Positions 32,155 to 41,539 of a stretch of DNA of 64,000 nt are shown here, one piece after another. The notes below the pieces were generated by a model. The model was not told the origin of the DNA. It worked only from the letters and a program-made list of their open reading frames with translations, and did no database searches. Made by a program: the position numbers and the translations under genes. Numbering within the stretch: position 1 is the first letter of the stretch; the number at the start of each line of letters is the position of its first letter. The stretch is taken from positions 62,001 through 126,000 of the forward strand of contig JAAKBF010000238.1 in assembly GCA_012656075.1 (NCBI GenBank), read 5' to 3'. This stretch comes from Phytophthora hibernalis (lineage: Eukaryota > Oomycota > Peronosporomycetes > Peronosporales > Peronosporaceae).

Positions 32155-32167
32155 AAAAGCGGAATGA
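32155..32167 (-). promoter_or_regulatory. Oomycete initiator element, effector on the minus strand
   Basis: The minus strand reads TCATTCCGCTTTT, one base off the oomycete consensus TCATTYYNCAWTTT, 57 bases before the ATG. The same element with a perfect core precedes the paralogue. Confidence 0.65.
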
Positions 32168-32316
32168 CGTGTGGAGAGATGATCGAGAAAGGTTTCGCCA
32201 GTGGTTGACAAGTATCCGGACTTCGAACTGCTGGATAGGTAGGATTCGGAGGCTACAAAACACCATTTGAAGTGAATCAGCCAACACTCAGGTGAGATCT
32301 GTTCCGCTATCCCTCC

Positions 32317-32792
32317 CGACAGTCGGGACGAGTCGACCCAACAGTCACTGGGGTCCCAGCCAGGCTGGGACCCAGCTTTCGAATCTCGCATTTCGGGAGC
32401 GCCGTTTTATTTTTAGCGGGTGTTCACAATCTTTGGATAAGCACGCAAAACTTTACACAAAAAGTAAAACGTACAGAAAGCTCCGTCAATACCGGTACGC
32501 ACGGGAGAATTTGCTGATCCTTTGTCTACTTTGATCAAAACTGTATAAATATTCTTAACTACTGTACATGTATACTGCCTGCTTTCCAGTATGTTGTTGG
32601 GAGAGCGACCATTGACACAAGATTGAATAACTTGATTTTGTATGTGGGTCTGGGTGATAACTGCCCTTTTTCTACTAGAACTATCAGGAGGGGGTGAACG
32701 CCAACTAGCTCGGCAACCGAAACAACGCCTGTGGTTTAAAGATCCGTGTGCGCAGCCCGCGCACTTAAACCCAGGACCAAGTTGGTCCTGGG
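32317..32792. repeat. Cluster of three perfect short hairpins
   Basis: TCCCGACAGTCGGGA (7+1+7, from about 32317), the 23-base palindrome at 32351-32373 (11+1+11, arm gggtcccagcc) and another at 32770-32792 (11+1+11, arm cccaggaccaa). All have one-base loops and perfect arms. They lie upstream of the minus-strand effector. Their role is unknown. Confidence 0.7.
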
Positions 32793-32799
32793 TCCGACC

Positions 32800-33600
32800 A
32801 ACCAGGGTCACACCTAGCTCGGCTTAGGGTTGTGTCGCCGTTCTCAGGGTTTTCAGAGGAGAGGCTCGGGTCGTCGGCAGCTTCCGTTTCGGACGTTTGA
32901 AGGCTCATGATATCCTTTGTAAAATCCTTCATATTATGTCTATATTCTCTGCCTTGTTCCTCCCCTCACCCACCGTGACTGTATCTTTCTTCTTGTTTTC
33001 TCGTTCTTCTGGCTCGATACTTCGGGCTTCACCGTGAGGTTCACGGGGAGGCACTCCTCGTAGGGCACGTGGGCCCGTTGACCAAGTCCGGGGTTAGATT
33101 GGAGCGCACTCTTACCGCCAAACCAAGGTTGCGGCCCGCAAGCGCCAAAATCTTGCACAGAGTCCGATAAACTGTCTTCCGCGCGTAGTGCCAAATTGAC
33201 CCAAAACAGTACCGGTACAGTACATGTACCCGCTGCAGACTGCAGCCGCTAGCACTGTAAACTGCAGCGCTGGGTTACAAAGCAAACAGAGCTTACACCG
33301 CCATCGTGGCGGCCATGCAGTCGACGCACTGTGTACTGCGTGGCGGCAGCCTATTATCTCGCCAGTAGAGCGTGACTCATGGAGGCTTTGCGGTAGAACC
33401 AGTTTCCGCGCTACAAAGCACGCTCGGTCAGCCTCTATCGTCGGCGACGATTCGTCGCCAACAAAGTAGCGGATCCGTCTACGGTGTAACCACGTCTGAC
33501 GGTCAGACTCTGACCAACTCACACGCAAAAGGCTCGTCACATGTTGGGACGAACCTTACAGAGATCTTCTAGTGATACTACAGTAGAAAGTAGCTCGAAT
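32800..33600. other. Intergenic region between the inverted effectors
   Basis: Several frames cross this region (for example 33540-33112 minus) but none has a recognisable domain or composition. Short palindromes (accggt, gtacatgtac, ctgcag pairs) cluster at 33210-33245. Confidence 0.35.
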
Positions 33601-33737
33601 AGACCCTTTGAATCTCTCTCACCTTGGTTTGGCGGTAAAGCAGCGGAGAGTAAGGACCTTACCGGTAGCGGAGTGCGAATTTGAACTTGAGCGTCGAAAT
33701 TCTCTGGCGTTTCATTGCGTATTAATCAATACCGGTA

Positions 33738-34015
33738 CAGAGTTCCCCGGCAAAGGGAGAACCGTAATCAGTTATTTACCTTGCAGAACTAGTACATTTG
33801 TCACAAAGTAATACCAGTACATGTATGCAAACAAATTATGAAGACTATGTACAGAGCTCACCGGCAAAGGGAGCAAGGTGGGACCAATAAGTTCTTTCAG
33901 GTTAAAAATATTTGCAAACGGATTTGTATCGCGATAGAGCAAGGCTTTGTGACAGATGTACTAAGTTTGCAAGCTAAATAAGTGATTACGGTTCTCCCTT
34001 TGGCGGGGAACTCTG
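33738..34015. mobile_element. MITE with TA duplication and long inverted ends
   Basis: The left end CAGAGTTCCCCGGCAAAGGG at 33738 is matched by the right end (reverse complement CAGAGTTCCCCGCCAAAGGG) at 34015. Similarity continues inward for roughly 70-100 bases. Both sides are flanked by TA (33736-33737, 34016-34017), so it is a Tc1/mariner-type non-autonomous element of 278 bp with no coding capacity. It ends 118 bases upstream of the initiator of the plus-strand effector gene, inside its promoter region. Confidence 0.85.
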
Positions 34016-34133
34016 TAGTATTAATATCGTGCGTTTCTCTTGACACACTAACGAGATGTTGGCTGATCTCCTTCAGACGTTAGAAGCAGTTAATCTGGAT
34101 GGGCAGAACCATACATGTACAATGCTCCACACG

Positions 34134-34146
34134 TCATTCCGCATTT
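34134..34146 (+). promoter_or_regulatory. Oomycete initiator element, effector on the plus strand
   Basis: TCATTCCGCATTT matches the core of the oomycete initiator exactly and lies 52 bases before the effector ATG. The whole leader from here to the ATG is shared with the inverted paralogue. Confidence 0.75.
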
Positions 34147-34197
34147 CGCGTTCACCCACCAACACAACTCAAGGCCCCTCTACCCTGTTCTCAAAAA

Positions 34198-34644
34198 ATG
34201 CGTCTGGCTCAAGTCGTATTGGCAACCTTGGTTCTCCTACTTTCTATCGCGGGAAGCTTGGCTGCCACCACCACCACCACGAACGAAATCGCGTCGACGG
34301 GTTCCAGTACGTTGAAGACCACCAAGCTGAACGCTACTACAAGCAGGATTGAGATCACCTCGAAGAACGCTACCGCCACGATTTCGAGCCTACGAAAGTT
34401 TTTGGCTACTCAATTGCTCAACCGCACATCGACAACTGCTGAAGAGCGCGTCAGTACCTCAGGTGCTGGGGCTCGGATAGGAGCTGGTGGTACGGTAGTG
34501 TCAACTAGTACATCGGGAGGCAAGACGGTCACGGTGACGATCTACAACAACAACGGACTCTTGCAGAAGATTCAAAGGTGGTGGAAGAAGTTGTTTAGCC
34601 GAAGCTCTTTGACTCGTCGACTTAGACAACCGACCAAGCCGTGA
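34198..34644 (+). CDS. RxLR-like secreted effector (inverted paralogue)
   Basis: The 148-residue protein is closely similar to the one encoded at 31673-32098. It has the same signal peptide (cleavage after about residue 22), the Thr-rich spacer, LATQLLNRTS with a degenerate RxLR, TTAEERV as EER motif, and the LLQKIQRWWKKLF end. It differs mainly in the segment after EER and in a longer basic C-terminus (SSLTRRLRQPTKP). The ATG at 34198 is chosen because it begins the signal peptide. The open frame extends upstream to 34099 without signal-peptide character. The duplicated block begins with the word tgttggctgat, near 34055 here and near 32282 in the other copy, so promoter and gene were copied together. 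Expected location is secreted and translocated into host cells. Confidence 0.87.
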   Translation: MRLAQVVLATLVLLLSIAGSLAATTTTTNEIASTGSSTLKTTKLNATTSRIEITSKNATATISSLRKFLATQLLNRTSTTAEERVSTSGAGARIGAGGTVVSTSTSGGKTVTVTIYNNNGLLQKIQRWWKKLFSRSSLTRRLRQPTKP

Positions 34645-34832
34645 AGGAAATATGTACATTTATGGTATGTGCTCAAATGCCAACGCAATTAGACTTGAAA
34701 CTGAAATAAAAGCAATAAAACGAAATTTATAGATGAGAAATGAATAGGCGCGAGTCACATGAGAGCCGATCTTCTGAACGGTCACGCATTGCAGACAACC
34801 AGCACTGCTTCATGGTTCAGAGACCCTCCTAG

Positions 34833-35201
34833 ATGCGGCGGCGGCAAACTTTTAGCATCGTCTTGAAGGTGGCGATTGCTGTCCAATGCACCATTTGGCA
34901 AGTGGTGGTAGCCGAGTGCTGGATCAGTGCAAACGGGGCCGAGGTGTGCTCGACGGACCCCACAGGATTGCGGGCGACGTGGTGGTTCTTCTTCGCGCTG
35001 CTGCTATTTGCAAGTGTTGCAACAGGGTGCTTCGACGCAGACTGGTGGCCATGTGGATCCAAGGACGATGCGGAACAAGACACCCAGGCTGACCTTTTCG
35101 AATATGGCGGAGGTTTGAGCGTATCCGTAGTTCAGTCGCTCTTGGGAGACCAGACGCAGCAGCAGCAACCGATGCCGAAGCCGGTGTATCGCTATCTGTA
35201 A
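34833..35201 (+). CDS. Small membrane or secreted protein, unknown function
   Basis: The ATG at 34833 opens a 122-residue frame. Residues 8-28 (IVLKVAIAVQCTIWQVVVAE) could be a signal anchor or signal peptide. Residues 49-68 (TWWFFFALLLFASVATGCF) form a convincing transmembrane helix. The tail is acidic, then Gln-rich (QTQQQQPMPKPVY). Several cysteines lie between the two hydrophobic segments. I do not recognise the family. Position between an effector and a splicing-factor gene, with a clean ATG and no overlapping better frame, supports a real gene. There is no RxLR motif. Confidence 0.6.
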   Translation: MRRRQTFSIVLKVAIAVQCTIWQVVVAECWISANGAEVCSTDPTGLRATWWFFFALLLFASVATGCFDADWWPCGSKDDAEQDTQADLFEYGGGLSVSVVQSLLGDQTQQQQPMPKPVYRYL

Positions 35202-35244
35202 CCAGCCAACTAACATCTATTAGCAAGTAGAAAGCGATTTTGCT

Positions 35245-36656
35245 CTACTCCTGATCGTGTGCGTCTCTCTCAGGTTGATTCGTCGAGGCCGCACTATTGG
35301 GGTCGGCATAGCTCAGTTGTGCATACAAGGCCTCTTCAGCCGCAGCAGCAGCGACTGAGTTACCTTCTCCGCTAAACTGCGTGTTCGTGTTCGGGTACGA
35401 CGCGATCGTGTCGCCCTCGATACGCTGCCGCTTGGTCGCCGGTATCTGGTAGTGCTCTGGGTAGTCGAACGCCGCGTCCTGCGACGTGCTCATGCCCTTG
35501 GCCTGCACCATCGCCACAACCGCATCGTGGTCCGCGCGCTCCCCAGCCTGCTTTGCCACGGGGTTCGGGTCGTCGAACGCCCAGCGCACATTCAGCACCT
35601 CGTCGCTCTGAACCGACTGGTTGGCCATGGCCTCCTTGGCAAATTCGGCGCTAGTGCGGTGGCGGTATCTCACGAAGCCGATCGATTTGCGGTGGATGAC
35701 GTTGATGTTCTCGACCTCTCCCCACTCGCCGAATTGCTTCCAGAGAGCCTCCTCCTGGGCCTTCACCTGCTCCGGACCGTTCGTGCTCTTTAGGCCTCCC
35801 ACATACAACGTACGTGAGTTCCGGGTAAATTACCCACCCCAGCCATATCGTCTCGGTCCGTAGCGTGACGTTCACGCCCGAAGCAGTCGTGCATCATGCC
35901 CATCCTCGTCTCGTCCGCCGCCGACGGGAGTCGGTGGTAGTAGCTGCACTCAGCTCCTCGCGCACACGTACCGCGCGCAAAGTGCACGCAGAAGTAGCGG
36001 TTGGCTTTGCTCACCACGTCGGCCTTGGTCTTGCCGGCGTCCAGCTCCAGGTCGCAGCGCGTGGCTGCCGGTTCCTTGCCACGTGCATCATCCCAGTGGT
36101 CTCCCACGTACTTGTCGTACCAGATATTGTACTCGTACGCGCCTTCCAGCTGTGAATTGGCTGTAGGCATCACGTCCAGCTGCTTCCTGGCAGGTCTCGA
36201 CAGGAACTTCTTGTTCAGCCTTTCATACCGGTCGCCTTCATCTACGCCAGCCTTGCCACGTCCAAACCAGCCCGTTGCTGCCCAAAATAAGAAAAATAGT
36301 CTTTTAGTAAAAATAAGGCCCAAAATATATAACGACTCAGAAACTTTACCATGCGGCGCGGAGCCCATTTCAGCCGGTCGCTCCCACTGCGTCTGATTGG
36401 TCTGCGTGTTGTAGTAGTAGATCTGATGGGATGTCGGATCCAGTGCCTCCCGCCACGTGTGGCCGTCGCCCTGACTGTCCACCACGAGCGGCTGCGCCAC
36501 TTTGGGCGACCGGCAGCGGAAGCAGCGCTTGCGGCGCGCGAAGTTCTCGTGCGCGCAGTCGGGGCACGCCCAGTTACGCTCGTACACGGCATAGGCAGCG
36601 CCCACGTCGCCCAGCGTCCCCACGGCCGTGACCCCGCCCGGCAGTGTGGAGCTCAT
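35245..36656 (-). CDS. Cwc2/RBM22-type pre-mRNA splicing factor (one-base frameshift)
   Basis: Exon 1 (36656-36350) encodes a RanBP2-type zinc finger (WACPDCAHENFARRKRCFRC, residues about 29-48) and a WW domain (WREALDPTSHQIYYYN...WERP). A 72-base GT-AG intron (36349-36278) stays in frame. Exon 2 gives the Cwc2 torus: GDRYERLNKKFLSRPARKQL, YNIWYDKYVGDHW, and a CCCH finger CVHFARGTCARGAECSYYH. An RRM follows (TLYVGGL as RNP2, IGFVRYRH as RNP1) with a Gln/Ala-rich tail. Cwc2 family proteins contact U6 snRNA in the active spliceosome in the nucleus. Between the finger and RRM the register changes at a three-T run (35829-35827); one more T restores it. This is either a sequencing error or a broken allele. 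Confidence 0.88.
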
Positions 36657-36659
36657 GGT

Positions 36660-36895
36660 CCGCGAGAGATCAAAATTTGATCTTAATTTATGGGCGCTTT
36701 GTTTGGGCCCATCAAATAGGCCAACATAATTGGTGGGGGACTATAAATGGGATTTGGTCCTTGAAGTGGGACGTGGCTACAAGGCTGACAGTAAGTCTAG
36801 AATCTAGACCACTACCGTAGTACTTCGAAGTACTTCGTACTACGTAGATGGCTTCACTGCCTGTAGGCTTCGTGTAGGTTCTGTGCCACTGTCAA
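36660..36895. promoter_or_regulatory. Upstream region of the splicing-factor gene with nested palindromes
   Basis: The stretch has tctagaatctaga and agtacttcgaagtact, the latter followed by a further cgtacta copy (36795-36850). These are self-complementary words that could bind dimeric regulators or fold. No TATA box is evident. Confidence 0.35.
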
Positions 36896-37058
36896 GTGTT
36901 GGCGAAGAAGAGCATGGAGCCAACAATGATTAAAAGGGATTATGTGGGGCGTGTATTCCTTCCTGACCTGCTTCTCCTCTCTGCTAATACGCCGTCACGC
37001 TCTTCGCGCGATGTGGGCTTTGTCGGGCGCGAAAGAAAGCTGCTAACTGGCCAATCGT

Positions 37059-37858
37059 CTACAAGAACTGCGCCATCCAGCGGAAGCCGTCAGCATAGCC
37101 CATCCGGCGCACCACGGAGCACATGTACAGTTCGATGGGGCGGATGCCGGCGTCCTTGGAGCCGCTAGCCTCCTTGCCGTACGTCTCGTACAGACCCAGC
37201 GCGCTGCGCAGCTCGTCCTCGGACGCGGCGCGCGGCACGTCGATCTTGTTGCCGAGCACCAGGAACGGTACGTTGGCCAGCTCATCGTAGCCCAGCAGCG
37301 TGTCCAGCTCACGCTTCGACTCAGGGAACCGCTCGCGGTCCAGCGCGTCCACGACGAATACGACGCCGTCCACAGTGGCAAGTAGTCCCGCCACAGTCGG
37401 CGCGCCGTCTCGTGGCCGCCCAAGTCGAACGTACGCAGACGCAGCTTGCCGATGATCAGCTCTTCCGAGTCTGCAATTTCAATAACAGTTAGTATCAGCT
37501 TTTCCAACTTTACTGTTATAGCGCTGGACGTACTGGGGTGGAGCGTGGGCTCGTGGACGGCGACGCGGTCGTCCTTGAGCATGTGCAGGAGCGTGGTCTT
37601 GCCAGCGTTGTCCAGGCCCAGGAACAAGATCTTAGCGTTCTTGTGGTACAGACCTGCAATATAACGCGATAAAGTTAACAGCGAAATTAAAAACAAATAA
37701 CGGACTTAAGATAGGATAAAGATGCCGCGCGATCCAGCGGCTCTCTGGAGACGGCAGGTCCCGCAACAGAGGCGTCTTCGTCTCGACTGTTAAGTGGAAA
37801 TCAGCGAGCACGTACCTAGGTAGCCTAGCACGTTGTAGAACCAGTCGAAGACGAACAT
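37059..37858 (-). CDS. SAR1: SAR1 GTPase (COPII coat), one-base frameshift
   Basis: Exon 1 (37858-37816) encodes MFVFDWFYNVLGYLG, the SAR1 N-terminal amphipathic helix that inserts in the ER membrane. Exon 2 (37653-37534) carries the P-loop GLDNAGKTT. Exon 3 (37470-37059) has the DLGGHE switch II, LGNKID for guanine recognition and the ending SVVRRMGYADGFRWMAQFL. Both introns (37815-37654, 37533-37471) have GT-AG ends. SAR1 recruits Sec23/24 for ER-to-Golgi vesicles. The register breaks at a T run just after RRLWRDY (about 37381-37380); one T is missing relative to the conserved reading. Because SAR1 is essential, a base-calling error is likely. About 190 residues, normal length. Confidence 0.93.
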
Positions 37859-38081
37859 ATTGGGTCGGGGGCGTTTCGACGCTGCCTTCCTCTTGATCGC
37901 TGACCGCAAACCGCGAAATGAACGATGTTATCGGAAGAAAAACAGGGGCCGCGGCGCGCCTATTGGCTGAAAAATCGTGGCCACGAAACAGGACCCCATT
38001 CGCCAAAATTTATTTTTGCCAATTAACGTTTCGTTGCACTGCGATTGGCTAAAAGCCAAATAAATCCCCATTATTGCCAGG
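37859..38081. promoter_or_regulatory. Shared promoter region of SAR1 and VPS22
   Basis: 223 bases separate two divergent ATGs. It contains attggctgaaaaat and gattggctaaaag, CCAAT-like words on both strands. No clear TATA box or initiator match is seen. Confidence 0.4.
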
Positions 38082-38998
38082 ATGCGGCGGCGCGGCGTGG
38101 GCATCGGCGCCGTGCGCAAGAAGCAGGAGCAGGCCAAGCAGTTCTCGGAGGTGGGCGAGCAGATGGTGGAGGCCAACCTGTCGCACGTGTCGTCGCAGCT
38201 GGAGCTGTTCCGCTCGAACCTGCAGGCCTTTGCCGTCAAGTACAAGAGCAACATCAAGAAGGACCCGGACTTCCGGCGCAAGTTCCAGGTCATGTGCGCC
38301 AAGATCGGCGTGGACCCGCTGGCGTCCAAGAAGGGATTTTGGTCCGAGCTGCTGGACGTTGGCGACTTTTACTACGAGCTGGCGGTGCAAATCATCGAGG
38401 TGGGCATCGTCACGAGGCCCAAGAACGGCGGCCTGCTGGGCATGAGCGACCTGCTGCGACTGCTGGAGAAGAAGAGGGGCCCTGCTATGCAGACGGTCAC
38501 GGACGACGACGTGAAACGCGCGGTGAAGAAGCTGAGTGTGCTGGGAGAAGGTTTTCAGCTCCTTGACATGGAGGAGAGGACGATGGTGAGGACGTTGTTG
38601 GGGATATCTTCTTGAAAAGGGCTGATAATTTTGCTGTGCTGCAGATTGTGACAGTGCCCGTGGTGCTGAGTCAGGACCACTCGACTATCTTGGCACTCGC
38701 GCAGACGACGGGCGGCATGGTGAACGTCAGCATCTTGGCGCGCGAGCTGCAGTGGGACAAGAAGCGCAGCATGCTGGCGCTAAACGTGCTGTTGCGCGAG
38801 GGCATGACGTGGCTGGACGAACAGACCAGCGAGCCCTCCTACTTCTTCCCGAGTATCACACTCGGGCACGTACACTTGAATCAGGGATACTGCTGCATAC
38901 CATATGTACTCAAGTACAGAAAGTTGTACTCAAGTACATGTTTCGTACTTAAGATACAATCCAATTTCGTTTGTGTCAGGCAAGAACTTTACAGTTAA
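38082..38998 (+). CDS. SNF8: ESCRT-II subunit VPS22/SNF8
   Basis: Exon 1 (38082-38585) begins MRRRGVGIGAVRKKQEQAKQ, a hallmark start of EAP30/VPS22. It continues through the coiled N-terminus, the KFQVMCAKIGVDPLAS block and the first winged helix (FYYELAVQIIEVGI). A 59-base GT-AG intron (38586-38644) separates it from exon 2, which starts IVTVPVVLSQDHS and carries the second winged helix to YFFPS. ESCRT-II helps sort ubiquitinated membrane proteins into multivesicular endosomes. The open frame goes on to 38998, but family members end soon after FPS. A further intron from about 38852 to 38979, joining to KNFTVN, is possible, so the C-terminus is uncertain. No frameshift is seen here. Confidence 0.93.
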
Positions 38999-39020
38999 TT
39001 AACGTAATACTTCGAAGTAC

Positions 39021-39418
39021 ATGGGTAAGCAGCACTTCGCTTGTGACTACTGCAACAAGTCGTTCGAGGACTCGCAGGAGGCGCGACAGCGACATAACCG
39101 CGGCCGCAACCACAAGGCCAACGTCAAGCTCTGGTACGACAGCTTCGCAGGTACATGAGTGTTCTTTTTGGTTAGCAATCGCTCGATAGGAGCTCCACCA
39201 CTCACTTCCGTCACTTTTCCGTTTTAGACCAAGAGCGACGTGCATCTGCTGCGTCTGTAATTGACAATTCGATCTGGACAGCAGTGAATCCACCCACCAG
39301 CACAGCTGCAAACAGTCAAGGGCCACCACAGTCGACGTTTACCCTGCAAAACCTGCCGCCATCGATGCACCCAGCTCCGCCTGGCACGTTCTACTACTGC
39401 CGGTCGGATTGGGGCTGA
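39021..39418 (+). CDS. U1-type zinc-finger protein, ZMAT5-like
   Basis: Exon 1 (39021-39150) encodes FACDYCNKSFEDSQEARQRH with NRGRNHKANVKLWYDSF, a U1-type C2H2 finger as in ZMAT5 (the U11/U12 snRNP 20K protein) and U1-C. A 77-base GT-AG intron (39151-39227) leads to exon 2 (39228-39418), a Ser/Pro/Thr-rich tail ending CRSDWG. The protein is about 106 residues. By family it should be nuclear and part of a spliceosomal snRNP. Whether this oomycete uses minor introns cannot be told here. It starts 23 bases after the longest VPS22 reading, very tight spacing, on the same strand. Confidence 0.75.
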
Positions 39419-39547
39419 AAGAGCCTTATACAAAATATTCAGCCAGGAGCAGAGTCAGTTGACAAGGTTTGCACATTTTGACACTGCTAACCAGACACGA
39501 TCACGAACGATTCCTTTTGAGATTCTTGCGCTGCTGCAAGCCTCAGC

Positions 39548-41178
39548 CTATCCACCCTGGATCCACGGGTGCATGGCAATCTGCTCTACTGTCAGGCGCC
39601 GCGACGGGTCGTCCACGATCAGCATTTTCGACATCAGATCACGGACGCCCGCTGAGACGTGGTCCATTCCCCACGAGTCCAGCATGTCACTCATGAGACC
39701 CTGCGCGATCATCTGGAAGCGCGGGTCAGCGTCGTCGGGGCGCTCGAAAGGAGGTGCTCCGGTTACCATGATGAAAAGCATAACACCCGTCGACCAAATA
39801 TCCGCCGAAAAGCCGTTAAAAGGGACTTGGTTGCGGTAAATCTGAGCAAGGCACCACATAGTGTGAGAAATCCTGTCACGACTAGCAGTCAAGAAGATGA
39901 TGTTGCAACCGTACCTCAGGAGGCATGTAAAAGATTTTTCCAACTGCGCCAGCGGGCGGTAGCGAATATGTCATACCATGCGCATCAACGGGAATACCGA
40001 TTGACAGGCCGAAATCGATGATCTGTCAGCAGAGCGAAAGCACATTAACTGACTCCAGTCCTTCTATCGCAAAAGATTTTCACTCTGCTTACCTTTGAGG
40101 TATCACCGTCCAGCAGTACATTTTCTAGGGACATGTCACGATGGCAAATGTAGCGGCTCTGCAGGTAGGAGAGGCCCGCCAGAACTTGAGTAAACCAGTG
40201 GCGACACTCGGCCTCTTCCATTGCACCGCCGCTTTCCACCACGGAGAACAATTCACCACCATTACAAAACGGAAGAACGGCATAGATGAAATCGGCGTCG
40301 TGCAAGCACTCGAGCTGCAGATACGAACCCATGAGTCAGATGGCATGAACACAATTGAACAGACATCCAAACATACCAGCGTGAGGACGTTTTCGTGGCC
40401 GGGTACGGACAGATACTGCTGTGCTGCAAGCTCGACGAGCGGGTTCTCTTGGAGGTTGCCCTCCTCTATAATAACCTGCAACAAGAAGTGCACCAAGTCA
40501 GCGCTGCATCCTCCCCTTCAGCCACAATAGATCCCCACTGTACCTTGCTCATGACCTTGATGGCCACCTCGAACTGCGTGCGCACAAAGGTGCCATTCGG
40601 CGTCATTTGGAGTCGCACGGCGTGCTTCACCTTGCCGTAGATGCACTTGCGCAGCGTGCGCACGAACTCGTAGACGGCCCCGAGCCGGAGAAAATGGCGA
40701 GCACCATGCCGACGCCTTCCACAGGGCAGCGCCGCAGCTCGGCGTTCATGAAGCGCACTTCCTGTGGGATGGGGGAGCTCAGACCGTTGTGGTCGAACTC
40801 CTCCGAGCCCGTGCGGAACACGTCGTCCGACGGGTTGATGCCCAGCGCCTGCAGCTGCTGCTGGAGTTCGGCCGAGACCTGCTGCATGGCTGGCTTGTCC
40901 TCCTGCTGCTTCCTGCCTGGCTCGTCACTGGTCGGTTCGCTGATGGGCTGCAGCTCCGAGTCGCTGACGGATCGACGCTCGACGAAGCCCCTGGCTGGCG
41001 GTTCTCTCGGCGCGGGCTCGGTGGCTGCGCGGTGTCTCCTGGAAGAGGTCAGGAGGCCGCCCGCCCAGGATCGGAACCGGTCGAGTGCGCTCGCGCGGGG
41101 AGGGCGCTGTCTGCCGGCGTGGGGGCGCGCGTCACTGTAAGTGGTCGCTCGCTCGCTCGGCGGAGGGCGAGGGCTCAC
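39548..41178 (-). CDS. Serine/threonine protein kinase, five exons, one-base frameshift
   Basis: Exon 1 (41178-40544) has a basic Arg/Pro head, a Gln-rich segment and the kinase start ending in EVAIKVMSK (catalytic Lys). Exons 2 (40475-40377), 3 (40314-40093), 4 (40022-39915) and 5 (39841-39548) add the Glu helix, CHRDMSLENVLL (HRD loop), IIDFGLSIG (DFG) and YMPPE, then ADIWSTGVMLFIMVTGAPPF and DPSRRLTVEQIAMHPW. All four introns have GT-AG ends. The catalytic residues are complete. The substrate is unknown; it resembles CAMK/SnRK-like kinases in general layout. The register breaks in the G run at about 40682-40679 in exon 1 (one G short), the third such case among neighbouring genes. Confidence 0.9.
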
Positions 41179-41539
41179 AAGAGGGGGATGAAGCAGACGG
41201 CGATCGAGCGATCACGGGCGAGGCACAGTGGTTTTAGAAGCCGGCCGGATGTTCTACGCTTCCACGGCGGTGTGGCCCACGCAAAACAGAAGGCGCACAT
41301 TTAGAACGGGTTCAGAATTTCGAACTCTGTAGTTCTAAACAAAAGCCACGGAAAATCCAGATAATTGATGTCACATTAATAATTCGGCGCCGTTGGAGGC
41401 CATGATTTTAAACATGGAAACCTACATGATCCGAAAACATGATTTGTCCATGATTGTATTTTTTTCTTACCGCCTCCAATTCACATATTTCCGATTTTTG
41501 AATCGAAACGGTTGTCACTTTCATTTTATCCAGGATAAG

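Noticed and set aside
33112..33540. Minus frame of 142 codons between the effectors
   Set aside because: No recognisable domain and unusual composition (Trp/Cys/Arg rich), typical of a chance frame.
34099..34197. Upstream extension of the plus-strand effector
   Set aside because: The extension includes the initiator and leader shared with the paralogue; the signal peptide starts at 34198.
36001..36680. Plus-strand open frames opposite the splicing-factor gene
   Set aside because: They are the antisense shadow of a GC-rich coding region; the minus strand has zinc-finger, WW and CCCH domains with a proper intron.
38045..38566. Alternative plus and minus frames over VPS22
   Set aside because: Gly/Arg/Ala-rich shadow translations of a GC-rich exon; the VPS22 frame has clear homology and a matching second exon.
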